A stretch of 64,000 nucleotides of DNA from Luteibacter rhizovicinus DSM 16549. Its GTDB lineage: Bacteria > Pseudomonadota > Gammaproteobacteria > Xanthomonadales > Rhodanobacteraceae. Positions 25,516-35,400 of the stretch are shown in pieces. How positions within the stretch are numbered: the stretch's first letter is position 1; each line of letters opens with the position of its first letter. Made by a program: the position numbers and the translations under genes. Location: contig NZ_CP017480.1 of assembly GCF_001887595.1 (NCBI RefSeq), forward strand, positions 1,364,001 to 1,428,000, read 5' to 3'. The notes below the pieces were generated by a model. It saw only the letters and a program-made list of their open reading frames with translations. It was not told the origin of the DNA and made no database searches.

Positions 25516-27060
25516 GCACTGATACCCGAGCTGACGGCGCTTCTGCCCCTGGTCGACGACCTGTCGCGCGAGCTGCCCGAGGCCGAACGCTACCGGCGAC
25601 TGCTCGGTGCCCTCCGCTCCCTCGTACCCTGCGATGCCAGCGCCCTGCTCCGTCTCGAGGGCCGGGAGCTCGTGCCCCTCGCGGTCGACGGACTGACCGA
25701 GGACACGCTCGGTCGCCGCTTCCTTGTCGCCGACCATCCGCGCTTCGCCGCCTTGCTGGCGCATGAGGGGCCGACGCTGTTTCCACCCGACAGCGACCTC
25801 CCCGACCCTTACGACGGCCTGGTCGAGGCGCATCTGCCGCTCGATGTGCACGACTGCATGGGCTGCCCGTTGGTGATCGACGGCAAGCCCTGGGGCCTGG
25901 TGACCCTCGACGCACTGGAGGCCGGTCGCTTCGAACCGTCCGACCTTGCCACGGTGCGCGCCTTCGCCAGCCTGGCCGCGGCCACGGTTTCCGTCGCCGA
26001 GCGCATGCGTGGCCTGGAGCGATCCGCCGAGCACGAGCGCGCACGCGCCGAGGGATTTCGCCTTGCCGCCGGTCAGGCACCGGACCGCGTGCTGGCAGGC
26101 CGCAGCCCAGCCTTCCGCCACCTGACCGACGACATCCGCACGGTCGCCGGCAGCGACCTCACCGTACTGATCCGCGGCGAGACCGGTGTCGGCAAGGAGC
26201 TGGTGGCCCAGGCGATCCATGCGGCGTCACCGCGCGCGGACCGGCCGCTGATCGCCGTCAACTGCGCAGCACTTCCGGAACATCTCGTGGAGAGCGAGCT
26301 TTTCGGCCATGTGCGCGGCGCCTTTTCCGGCGCGATGACCGACCGGCGCGGCAAGTTCGAGCTCGCCGATCACGGCACGCTGTTCCTGGACGAAGTGGCC
26401 GACCTCTCCCTTGCGGCACAGGCAACGCTTCTCCGCGTGATGCAGAGCGGCCAGCTACAACGCGTCGGCTCCGACCGCGAGCATCGCGTCGACGTGCGGA
26501 TCATCGCCGCGAGCAATCGCGATCTGGCCGACGAGGTGCGGGCCGGACGTTGCCGCGCGGATTTCTACCACCGCATCAGCGTGTACCCGCTACGGGTGCC
26601 GGCCCTTCGTGAGCGCGGCAACGACGTGCTCCTTCTGGCCGGTACGTTTCTCGAAGAGAACCGCAGTCGGCTCGGCCTGGCGGGCCTGCGCCTGGCCAGT
26701 GACGCGCAGGCCGCCCTGCTCGCGTGGACATGGCCAGGCAATGTGCGGGAGCTCGAACACACCATCGGCCGCAGCGCACTGAAGGCGCTATCGCGGCTGG
26801 GCGGCAAGGCACGCTCGTTGACCCTGTCGGCCGCCGATCTGGATCTGCCTGTGACCCCGACAGCGCCGGCTTCGTCACCCGAGCCCTCGAGCGAGACGAC
26901 CGGCCTGTCCATGCGCGCCGATCTCGATCGCTACGAGCGCTCCCTTATCGAGCGCAGCCTGCAAAAAAACGCGCAGAACTGGGCGGCGGCAGCGCGCGAG
27001 CTCGGGATGGACCGCGCCAACCTGCGGCGCTCCGCGGCACGGCTCGGCATCTCAAAATAA
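25510..27060 (+). CDS. norR: NorR, NO-responsive sigma-54 activator
   Basis: 516 residues from ATG 25510, with GATGAGG upstream; an ATG at 25480 would read through two NorR boxes. The GAF domain (1-170) holds the likely iron-site region DSDLPDPYDG, VHDCMGCPL and VTLDAL. The AAA+ domain (about 185-410) has Walker A GETGVGKE, Walker B GTLFLDEVAD and the sigma-54 loop as GAFSGA rather than GAFTGA. A C-terminal Fis-type helix-turn-helix follows (NWAAAARELGMDRANLRR). Activates hmp when NO binds the GAF iron. The Thr-to-Ser change in the loop is conservative. Confidence 0.95.
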   Translation: MTALIPELTALLPLVDDLSRELPEAERYRRLLGALRSLVPCDASALLRLEGRELVPLAVDGLTEDTLGRRFLVADHPRFAALLAHEGPTLFPPDSDLPDPYDGLVEAHLPLDVHDCMGCPLVIDGKPWGLVTLDALEAGRFEPSDLATVRAFASLAAATVSVAERMRGLERSAEHERARAEGFRLAAGQAPDRVLAGRSPAFRHLTDDIRTVAGSDLTVLIRGETGVGKELVAQAIHAASPRADRPLIAVNCAALPEHLVESELFGHVRGAFSGAMTDRRGKFELADHGTLFLDEVADLSLAAQATLLRVMQSGQLQRVGSDREHRVDVRIIAASNRDLADEVRAGRCRADFYHRISVYPLRVPALRERGNDVLLLAGTFLEENRSRLGLAGLRLASDAQAALLAWTWPGNVRELEHTIGRSALKALSRLGGKARSLTLSAADLDLPVTPTAPASSPEPSSETTGLSMRADLDRYERSLIERSLQKNAQNWAAAARELGMDRANLRRSAARLGISK

Positions 27061-27298
27061 TCCCTACATACAAGATCGTGCGCGGATTCGGCAAAGTCAC
27101 CAAGCGAGCCGACGGCGACAGGCGAGTGCGGTCATGATCGGGCGAACGTCATCGCATCCGTGACAGAAAATCGCGTCATTAACGCGTCGCCGCGTGTGTT
27201 TTCCGACGTTGACCACCGAAAGACGCAAGCCTCGCCAAGCGAGACAAGCGTTGGCCTGTGTTAGCGTCAAGCCGTTCACCCTTACGTACGTTGCCGCC

Positions 27299-28060
27299 TT
27301 GGTCATTCAGCCCATCCCACCTATAAACGACGATCCCACGCTCACGACGCGAGACGCCGCGCGCCTCCTCGGCATTTCCGTCAGCACGGCGCAGAAATGG
27401 ATCGAGAGCGGTGCGCTCGAATCCTGGAAAACGCCCGGTGGGCACCGCCGCATGCGGCAAAGCGCCGTTATCGCGCTGCTCGAGGAACGCACGGCGATGT
27501 CGTCCGACACCGCGCTGTCCATGCCGCAGGAGCTCCGCGCCGAACGTTCTCCCAGCTATCCGGTGCCTCCCGACGAGGCGGCGCGCCTGCGAATGGTCGG
27601 ACGCACGGGTCTGCTCGACACGCCCGCGGATCCCGCCTTCGACCGCATCACCACACTGGCGCGACTGATCGCCGGCACGCCGATGTCCGTCATTTCACTG
27701 CTGACAGCCCGACGCCAATGGTTCAAGTCGGCCCTCGGCACCAGCATGAAGGAAACGCCGCGCGACCAGGCCTTCTGCAATCACGTCATCCTCAGCGATG
27801 AGATCCTGACGATCGAGGATGCACGGGAGGACACGCGCTTCAGGCACAATCCACTGGTCACGGGCGAGCCCCACATTCGCTTCTACGCCGGTTGCCCGCT
27901 GCGCGGTCCGGACGGTCATACGCTCGGCTCGCTGTGCGTCGTCGATCGCGCGCCGCGCCGACTGGACGCCATGCAGAAGGAAGGCCTCCGTGCGCTGGCG
28001 GACATCGCCGAAGACGAGATCCGCCTGTACATGCTGGAACGCGGTCGCCGCTGGAGCTAA
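27299..28060 (+). CDS. Excisionase/MerR-type HTH fused to a GAF domain
   Basis: About 253 residues. The N-terminal DNA-binding domain (about 10-60: LTTRDAARLLGISVSTAQKW, then GGHRRMRQSAVIALLEER) is of the excisionase/BldC-MerR type. A linker leads to a GAF domain (about 100-245: LDTPADPAFDRITTLARLIA, RQWFKSALG, RDQAFCNHVI, IRFYAGCPLRG, SLCVVDR) of the type usually attached to GGDEF or kinase proteins. No effector other than the HTH is present, so it may be a one-component sensor-regulator. The start is uncertain: TTG 27299 fits the domain border, GTG 27194 is further upstream; no in-frame ATG exists between them. Its TAA overlaps the convergent VOC stop. Confidence 0.75.
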   Translation: MVIQPIPPINDDPTLTTRDAARLLGISVSTAQKWIESGALESWKTPGGHRRMRQSAVIALLEERTAMSSDTALSMPQELRAERSPSYPVPPDEAARLRMVGRTGLLDTPADPAFDRITTLARLIAGTPMSVISLLTARRQWFKSALGTSMKETPRDQAFCNHVILSDEILTIEDAREDTRFRHNPLVTGEPHIRFYAGCPLRGPDGHTLGSLCVVDRAPRRLDAMQKEGLRALADIAEDEIRLYMLERGRRWS

Positions 28061-28482
28061 GCCGGCGGTGGGGCCCACGGGTCGTAACTGCCGAAGTACC
28101 AGAGGTGACCCTCGGGATCCCGCGCGGAATAGCCGGCGCCGCCGTATGCCTTCTCTTCGTACTCGTCGACGATACGCGCGCCGTGCGACCTGGCCACGTC
28201 GTAGTGCGCCTTGACGTCACCGACGATGACGCACGGGCACTGGGTCTCCCGGCCGCCCGCCTCGTCGGGCTGGATCATGTGCTGACTGAAAGGTGTGTCG
28301 TCGCGCACGGAGCCGAGCATGACCATGCCTCCGCCCAGCGTCAGCTGGGCATGATCGACCAGGTGAGGCTGCTCCGCATTGACGTAAACCGCGTTCCGCT
28401 CGAAGCCGAAGGCGGTACAGAGGAAATCGATCGCATCGAGCGCGTTCCGGTAACGCAGACAGGGAATGATCGTGCTGTTCAT
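28057..28482 (-). CDS. VOC family (glyoxalase/bleomycin-resistance fold) protein
   Basis: 141-residue cytoplasmic protein of the vicinal-oxygen-chelate fold, PhnB-like subtype: PCLRYRNALDAIDFLCTAFG at the start, VDHAQLTLGGGMVMLGS in the middle, and the C-terminal ARDPEGHLWYFGSYDPW. His and Glu of the two beta-alpha-beta-beta-beta halves could bind a metal. Substrate unknown. ATG at 28482 with GAGGAG upstream. Stands alone between the HTH-GAF gene and the chemoreceptor. Confidence 0.85.
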   Translation of the reverse strand: MNSTIIPCLRYRNALDAIDFLCTAFGFERNAVYVNAEQPHLVDHAQLTLGGGMVMLGSVRDDTPFSQHMIQPDEAGGRETQCPCVIVGDVKAHYDVARSHGARIVDEYEEKAYGGAGYSARDPEGHLWYFGSYDPWAPPPA

Positions 28483-28513
28483 GCCGCAGGCTCCTCGTCA
28501 GGGAGCCCATACG

Positions 28514-29836
28514 TTACGCCAATTCCGCGACCGCGCGGCGCACATTGTCGATGCCGCCGGCCTGCGAGTTCGTCGCTCGGGCCACATCGGACACGCGATC
28601 CAGAAGGGCGCTGACCGACGCGAGGATATCGCGCATCGCCGCGCCGGCCTCGCCACTGCGTTCGCTGCCTTCGCGAACGCGATCGAGGGTGCTCTCGATC
28701 AGCGTGCGGATATCCTTCGCGGAGTCGGCACTGCGTTGCGAGAGCATGCGCACTTCCTGCGCGACGACAGCGAAGCCCTTGCCATGACTTCCGGAGCGTG
28801 CCGCCTCGATGGCCGCATTGAGCGCGAGGATATTCGTCTGGAACGCGATGGAGTCGATCAGGCCGACGATCTCGGCGATGTCCTGCGCGCCACCCTGGAT
28901 CGCCGCCATCGTTGCAATGACGGCCTCGACCATCGCGCCGCCGTCCGCAGCGGAACGGCTGGCGTCGTTGGCCAGTGCATTCGTCACGCGTGCCTGCTCC
29001 GCGATGGCCGGCACGGTGTCCGCCAGCTCGGTAAGCGAGGCATGCAGTGTTCGCGTGGCGCGCGTCTGCGCCGACACGTCCGTGGCGTACTTGACGACCT
29101 TGAACGGACGGCCAGCCATGTCGAAGATCGGGTTGTAGCTACCTTGAATCCATACCTCCCGACCACGCCGGTCGACGCGTCGATACAGTGACGAGTCATA
29201 CTCGCCACGTCCCAGCTTCGCCCAGAAGGCCAGGTACTCCGCGCTTTCACGATCCGCGCGATCGACGAACATGCGGTGGTGCTGACCGATGACTTCGTCG
29301 CGTACGTAACCCATGGTCGCGAGAAAGTTATCGTTTGCATCAAGGATGATGCCGTCGAGGCTGAAGCTGATCACGGCCTGGGCCTTGTCGATCGCGGCGA
29401 GGCGACCCTCCATATCCGCGGCCCGTAGGCGCTGCTCGGTCACGTCGGTGGCGAACTTGACCACCTTGACAGGGCGTCCGCGACGATCGAGTACCGGGTT
29501 ATAGCTGGCCTGGATCCAGACTTCACGTCCCTCGGCACCGAACCGGCGGTACAGGCCGACATCGGGCTCACCCCTGCCCAGGCGCGTCCAGAAGTCCGCG
29601 TAGGCCGCACTACCCGCCTCCGCCGCATCGACGAAGATACGGTGATGCCGACCGACGATGTCGCCACGCGCATAACCCAGCGCGGCGAGGAAGTTGGCGT
29701 TCGCATCGAGGATCGTGCCATCGAGCGCGAACTCGATGACCGCCTGCGTCCGGTCGATCGCCGCGATCTTGCCGCGCATGTCCGTGCGCGAACTCCCGAA
29801 GAAGTGACGAAGACGCGTGAGGATGTCGATGCGCAT
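28514..29836 (-). CDS. Soluble methyl-accepting chemotaxis protein with two PAS domains
   Basis: 440 residues from ATG 29836; an in-frame extension to 29974 adds a Pro/Cys-rich tail without homology. Two PAS domains (about 20-120 and 142-242) are near-duplicates: each has a [12 protein letters not shown] or [12 protein letters not shown] motif, GR/GQHHRxFVD and SYNP(V/I)xDxxGRPxKVVK. The signalling domain follows (about 250-430) with the hairpin tip [21 protein letters not shown] (given here in part) and [20 protein letters not shown]. No membrane segment and no heme-binding His clearly conserved. Likely a cytoplasmic redox or ligand sensor feeding CheA. The methylation region is short. No other che gene in the window. 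Confidence 0.92.
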   Translation of the reverse strand: MRIDILTRLRHFFGSSRTDMRGKIAAIDRTQAVIEFALDGTILDANANFLAALGYARGDIVGRHHRIFVDAAEAGSAAYADFWTRLGRGEPDVGLYRRFGAEGREVWIQASYNPVLDRRGRPVKVVKFATDVTEQRLRAADMEGRLAAIDKAQAVISFSLDGIILDANDNFLATMGYVRDEVIGQHHRMFVDRADRESAEYLAFWAKLGRGEYDSSLYRRVDRRGREVWIQGSYNPIFDMAGRPFKVVKYATDVSAQTRATRTLHASLTELADTVPAIAEQARVTNALANDASRSAADGGAMVEAVIATMAAIQGGAQDIAEIVGLIDSIAFQTNILALNAAIEAARSGSHGKGFAVVAQEVRMLSQRSADSAKDIRTLIESTLDRVREGSERSGEAGAAMRDILASVSALLDRVSDVARATNSQAGGIDNVRRAVAELA

Positions 29837-29984
29837 GATGTGTGCCTGCCCGGTGGCGATGGTTCGCACATCGTTATCGACGCCCGGAAGGGAAGGCTTG
29901 ATGCAGACTGCCGAATTCGCGCAGCGGTTGCGTGTGATCGCCGCTGAAGGGGCGCCCGCATTTGGCAGGTTCAACGGATCTGGT

Positions 29985-32351
29985 TTATTCGACGACGCCG
30001 ATACTCAGATTGCGCGAATCCGTGCGTCCGTGATCGTCGACGACACGAATGAGAAAGCGCCCTGTACGCTCGGGTACCCACATCAGCGACTGCCCACTGG
30101 CCACACTGCCGAGATAGGCATCATCGACAAACCAGTACAACGTGTGTGATCCGGCATCGGTCGTCGCCGCGAAGCCGATACGTTCGTTGCCCAGGTGAGA
30201 CACGCGAATCTGGTAGGTGCTTCCCTTCAGAGGCGACGTGATCCTGGGCGGATCGCCCGCCAACTGACCGCCGCCCTGGCAATCGGGCAAGGGCGGCGGT
30301 GTGCGGCGCGCCATGCCGGCCTGTGCGAACACGCGGGCGAGATCGGAAGGCCAGTATTCGTAGACTTCCGTGCGCGTGTGTTCGGGGTCGTAGGGCGGGC
30401 ATGCCGGCTTTCCGCTGTCCTTGTCCACGACGACGGGTCGATGGATCGTGCTGACACGGATCGGCGACTTGCCCGGGATGAACCAGGTGCTGCCGACCTG
30501 GGGGCACCATGCGTTCGGCAGGTCGCCGCTGGCCAGGCAGATTGGCACGCGACGGAGGTTGGGTGGATTTCGCCGGATGGGTTCGGCCAGCCCCGGACGT
30601 TCGGCACGCAGGGCATCGGCGATGCGGAAAAACAGCGGCGCGGCCGCATCCACGCCGACGAAGGCGGGATTGCCGCTGCCGTCGAAGTTGCCGATCCACA
30701 CCACGAGAACGTAAGGGCCGAAGCTACCCGCCGTCCACGCATCCCGAAAACTCCACGAGGTACCGGTTTTCCAGTAGAGCGGCAACCGCGACGGCTGCGC
30801 CGCCACCACATCGTCCGGCCGTGGATTCTGCCGAAGCATGTCCATGACCATGAAGCTCGCCTCCTCGCTGAGCATGCGCGTACCTTTCGTGCGCGGCTGA
30901 CCGGCCAACGTACGCAGAGGGCGCAGCTCACCGCGATTGGCAAGCATGGCGTACAGGCCACCCAGCTCCTGCATGGTTACCTCACCGCCACCGAGAACGA
31001 GTGCGAGCCCGTAGTGCTTTTCGCTGGCCATGCGTGAGATGCCGGCATCGTGCAGGAACTGGTAGAGATTCGGATCGGCGAGCTTTGCCGCGATCTGCAC
31101 GGCGGGGATGTTCCGACTGCGCACCAATGCCTGCGTCGCCGTTACCGGACCGAGGAAGTGGCCGTCGAAATTCTCCGGCGTGTACGGTCCGAAGGACGAG
31201 GGTACGTCGCGCAGCACCGTCTCCGGATGAAGAAGACCCTGGTCGAAGCCGAGGGCGTAGATGAACGGCTTGAGCGTGGAGCCCGGGGACCGCTTGGCCT
31301 GCGTGCCGTTCACTTGTCCGTAGATCGACGAGTCGAAATAGTCGGCGGAGCCGACCATCGCCTTGATGCCCATGTCCCGGGTGTCGATGAGGATCGCGGC
31401 GGCGTTGCGGATGCCGCGATCGCCACTGCGTTGCACGTACTGGTGTACCTGACGTTCCAGACTGTGCTGTAGCCCGAGATCGAGCGTGGTCGTGACACGC
31501 ATGTCGTCGCCGCCATCGAGCCGCCGTTCCGCGAGCACCTGCTCGACGAAGTGCGGCGCTTCGAACGGCAGGCGCGATAGCGGGCGGAGTCGCAGCGGAA
31601 GCTCGAACAACGGTGCGGCGCTCGCGTCCGTCGGATGCTTCATCACCCAGCGGCTGAAGAGACGGTCACGTGATGCCTTCAGGGCGGTATCGATCACGGC
31701 ACTGCCGTTGACGTTGCCAGGCAGTCCGCGCGACGGCTCCTGCGGGATCACCGCCAGGGTCAGCGCCTCCGGAAGACTCAACCGCGACGGGGCCTTGCCG
31801 AAGTAGGCGAGGCTTGCCGCGCCGACGCCCTCCACATTGCGACCGTAAGGAGCGGCGTTGAGATAGGCCTCGAGGATGTCGTGCTTGGAGTAGAACGCTT
31901 CCAGCTGGAGGGCACGCAGCGCCTGCACGAACTTGCCACCGGGATGGCGTGTGTCGAGGTGCCAGATCAATCGTGCCAGCTGCATCGTGATGGTCGAACC
32001 ACCTTGCGGATTGCCATGCCTCACGTACGTCACCCAGGCGCCGCGCACGAGGCCCCAGGCGCTTACGCCGGGATGCCAGCGAAACCAGCGGTCCTCGTGC
32101 AGCAACACGCCATCGACCAGGGCGGGCGAGATGTCCTCGAGCGGCACCCAGAGGCGATAACGCTCGTCACTGGCAAGGGTGAGTCGAAGGAGGCGTCCAT
32201 CCGCGTCGTAGACGGCCGTCGACGACGGGAACCACGCGCGGAGTGGCGCGTGTGGCCAGAGCCGTATACCCACCGGCACGGCGACAAGCAGCAGCAACGC
32301 GACGAGCGCGTTGTGCCACTTGATCCGGCGGAGGCGGGAAATAAGTCTCAT
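29985..32351 (-). CDS. pbpC: Penicillin-binding protein 1C (glycosyltransferase/transpeptidase)
   Basis: 788-residue bifunctional peptidoglycan synthase. One N-terminal membrane segment (about 12-28), the GT51 domain with catalytic Glu in [12 protein letters not shown] and [15 protein letters not shown], the transpeptidase domain with SPGSTLKPF (SxxK), VRSRNIPA (SxN) and WKTGTSW (KTG), and a C-terminal BiPBP-type beta domain ([14 protein letters not shown] to the end). Placed just downstream of the alpha-2-macroglobulin gene, with a REP pair between them, as in the E. coli yfhM-pbpC pair. ATG at 32351. Confidence 0.96.
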   Translation of the reverse strand: MRLISRLRRIKWHNALVALLLLVAVPVGIRLWPHAPLRAWFPSSTAVYDADGRLLRLTLASDERYRLWVPLEDISPALVDGVLLHEDRWFRWHPGVSAWGLVRGAWVTYVRHGNPQGGSTITMQLARLIWHLDTRHPGGKFVQALRALQLEAFYSKHDILEAYLNAAPYGRNVEGVGAASLAYFGKAPSRLSLPEALTLAVIPQEPSRGLPGNVNGSAVIDTALKASRDRLFSRWVMKHPTDASAAPLFELPLRLRPLSRLPFEAPHFVEQVLAERRLDGGDDMRVTTTLDLGLQHSLERQVHQYVQRSGDRGIRNAAAILIDTRDMGIKAMVGSADYFDSSIYGQVNGTQAKRSPGSTLKPFIYALGFDQGLLHPETVLRDVPSSFGPYTPENFDGHFLGPVTATQALVRSRNIPAVQIAAKLADPNLYQFLHDAGISRMASEKHYGLALVLGGGEVTMQELGGLYAMLANRGELRPLRTLAGQPRTKGTRMLSEEASFMVMDMLRQNPRPDDVVAAQPSRLPLYWKTGTSWSFRDAWTAGSFGPYVLVVWIGNFDGSGNPAFVGVDAAAPLFFRIADALRAERPGLAEPIRRNPPNLRRVPICLASGDLPNAWCPQVGSTWFIPGKSPIRVSTIHRPVVVDKDSGKPACPPYDPEHTRTEVYEYWPSDLARVFAQAGMARRTPPPLPDCQGGGQLAGDPPRITSPLKGSTYQIRVSHLGNERIGFAATTDAGSHTLYWFVDDAYLGSVASGQSLMWVPERTGRFLIRVVDDHGRTDSRNLSIGVVE

Positions 32352-32370
32352 CGTTACTGCACGTCGTCAT

Positions 32371-32451
32371 GTAGGAGCCGATTCATCGGCGAAAGGGTGC
32401 TCGCCAAATCCTCGCCCGCTGCCGCGGGATCGCCGATGAGTCGGCTCCTAC
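32371..32451. repeat. REPIN: inverted pair of REP units (copy 4)
   Basis: GTAGGAGCCGATTCATCGGC starts at 32371 and the inverse unit GATCGCCGATGAGTCGGCTC ends at about 32451 as ...TCCTAC. The spacer is about 33 bases and has its own GC-rich hairpin (GCCCGCTGCCGCGGG). Unlike copies 1 and 3 it lies between two codirectional genes of a probable operon, so it may tune pbpC expression relative to the macroglobulin. Confidence 0.88.
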
Positions 32452-32466
32452 GCAAAGCGTGATGGC

Positions 32467-35400
32467 CTAGGGCTTGCGCTCCACGGTCATGATGCCGCCA
32501 CCGGGCGCGCGTGCCTGAACACCTCGGTTGTAGAGCGATTCGATCAGGGCCGGCGGGATCACGAACTTGCCGGCATTGGTCGCCTTGATGCGATAGATGA
32601 ACTCCTGTACGTCGGTCCGTGCCACACCGTAAACCACGACACGATCCTCGCGAACGTCCGCATACTCGGGTTTCCAGGTGGACTCCGGATTGCCGATGGG
32701 CGAGTGCCACGCAGGCGTATTGTCCTCTTCACTCTCGGCGGCGCCGTCGCTGTCGGCACCAGCGTCACTACCTTCCTGCGTCCCCGAGTCGTCCGACGTC
32801 GCCTCATCCGACGACGGCGTCGCTTCCGTCGCATCCGCCGGCGCAGCCGTCGACAGCACGGGTTCGAAGCCACCCGGCAGGAGATCGACGATGGCGATGT
32901 TGTAAGCGTCGTGATCGCTCGTGGAACGGACCCTCACGTGCACGTCGATCTCGTCACCGGTCTCGACCTTGTCGACGGATTTCCCCTTGGTGTCCGTATA
33001 CGTACGGGTAATCTCCAGACCGTCCTTGCGCGTATCGGTCGAAGGCTTGCGGTCGAAGCCGGTCTGCGCAACGCCGTACCATGCGGTTGCATCGGCGTCG
33101 TTCACCAGGCGCAGGCGTTGCGCGCCGGCTGTCCAGTGGGCGTCGACCAACGAGCCCTTCGCGGCGCCGATCGGCGTGACCGCGCCGCTCGCGGCGACCG
33201 AGCCGATCGACAGCTTGCTCACGTCACCACCGGCCTGCGTCGCCCACGCATCCAGCGCCATGATGATCATGCCGGAGGACAGCGTGTTGTAGTTGCCCCT
33301 GGCGAGCGGGCGAACAAGGTTCTCGATCGTTTCCGGCGGCAAGGCCTTTGCCTGCTCCGGAAAGTGCTTGGCCAACAGGTAGAGTACCGACGCGTCACGG
33401 ATCGGCGCGTCGTAGTAGTCCTCGTAGCGATAGGCCTCGTCCGCGGGTTTGCGCGTAAGCAGCTTGCGCGGACGAGCCATGAGGTCACTGGCCAGCTTGT
33501 CCTGATGGAGCAACTGGTACGACGCGGCGAGCCACGCCGCGGCAAGGTCGTCACGCCACTGCTTGGGATAGACCTCGTCGAGACGACGCTGCACCGAAGC
33601 GAGGTCATTCGTGGTGACATTGCCCTGGCGCGTCAGCAGGTAGATCGCATACGCGCGCTGGCGCATCTCCACCAGGGAATCGCCGCTGTCGTCGGCGGCG
33701 ATCTGGCGCAGGGCGTTGTCCGCCGAGGCCAGGAGGTCGGCCGGCACGGCCACGCCATGATCGCCTGCCTCGACGAGGTAATGGACCGCGTAGTCCGTGG
33801 CGAACACATGCGTGTCCGGCGTGGCGGTCCACAGTCCGAAGCCGCCCTGGCCGTTCTGTCGAGCGCGAAGCACGTCGAACAGCGCCGCGACCGGATCGGC
33901 TGGCGGCGTCTCGTCGTCCATCATGCGCGCCGGCTTGATGTCGCCGAACTCCGGGCGCTTGCCGAGGATCAGGGCCGGCATCGCGGCGCTGATCACCTGC
34001 TCGGTACAGTAGTGCGGGAAGTCGATCAGGTACGTGGCAAGCCCACGCGCCAGCACGACGGGCACGGTGGAGAACGAGGCGTCGCGCCTGGCGTACTCGT
34101 CATGCATGTCGCGCAGTGACGTCACGTCGGCACGACCGTGGGCGTCGACACGACCAAAGGCGAGGTCGGTCCGTAGCGGCGAGGCAGGCCGGACGGAAAG
34201 GTCGACGCTCTGCTTCGCCGACTTCCCGTTGAAGCCCGCGGTGAATGTCATGTTGCCCGAACCCAGCTTATCCGTGGCGCGTACGCGGAAGATCGCCACG
34301 CCCTCGCGCATCTCGCCGAGGTTGAGCGTGCTCGTTGCGTCGCCGACGATCTGCAACTGCGGGCCAGGCTTGAGGCTTACCGCCACCGGCACCTCCTTGC
34401 CACCCAGACCGGTGAGGTTGTTCGCCACCCCCACACTGATCTCGGCCTCGTCACCCGGGGCGAGCGTCGTCGGCACATTGGGCGAGAGCACGAAGTCGCC
34501 GCGGACCGTGGTCTGGCCTTCGAACGTGCCGATCTTCTCCGGCGAGACACTCACCGCCATGACGCGCAGCTTGCCGTTGAAGTAGTCGGGCACTTTGTAC
34601 GTGAGGTCGCGCGAGCCATCGATGTCGACGATGCCGGACCAGTAGGCCACCGGCTTGTCACGCTTCCGACGGAAGGGGTTGAGCTGGCGGCCGATGGCAC
34701 CGTCCGCATCGCCGCCGGGCGCGGCCATCGTCATCAGCTTCTGGAAGTCCGGAATGATCAGGTCGAGGATCTGCGACGTGGAGACCTCGAGCATGCGCTT
34801 GCGGAAGAAGTACTGCAGCGGATCACCCAGCTTGTAATGCGCGACCTGGAGGATGCCTTCGTCCACGGCGAAGACCACCGCGCGCGTCGGCGTCGTCGAG
34901 GTCACGTGGAAAGTGACGGTATCGCCAGGCTTGACCAGCTGCGGTGACTCCACGGCCAGGACGTTACGCCGCGCATCCATGTTCACCGAGAACGGCACGA
35001 CGCCGAACGACAGCGGGCTCATGAAGATCTCGTCGGACGACGGGTCGCGCACGTACTGCACGTTGATGTAACCGTTGCCTTCGAAGTCGGCCGGCACCGT
35101 GATGTGCTGGACCGTGCTCGTCGACTCGGCGTGAAACCAGGCGTGGGCGTACACCTTGTCACGCTCGATGGTGATCAGGCCACTGCCCGCATACGGCGCC
35201 CGGATGGCAATATCCACTGCTTCACCGGGCGCATAGTCCTTCTTCGACAAGGTCAGCTGCAGCTCGGCATTGCGCTCGAGCGAGCGCGAGACATTGCCTT
35301 CGCCGGCGACCGACCAGGCGACGCGATTGACTTCCTTGCCCTCGGCGTTCTTGAGCACGAGTGCGAAATTGCCCGGCTTGTCCGTCGGTAGCGCCACCTC

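Noticed and set aside
27061..27298. Possible tRNA or small RNA between norR and the HTH-GAF gene
   Set aside because: No cloverleaf, CCA end or terminator could be found; only short GC-rich palindromic bits.
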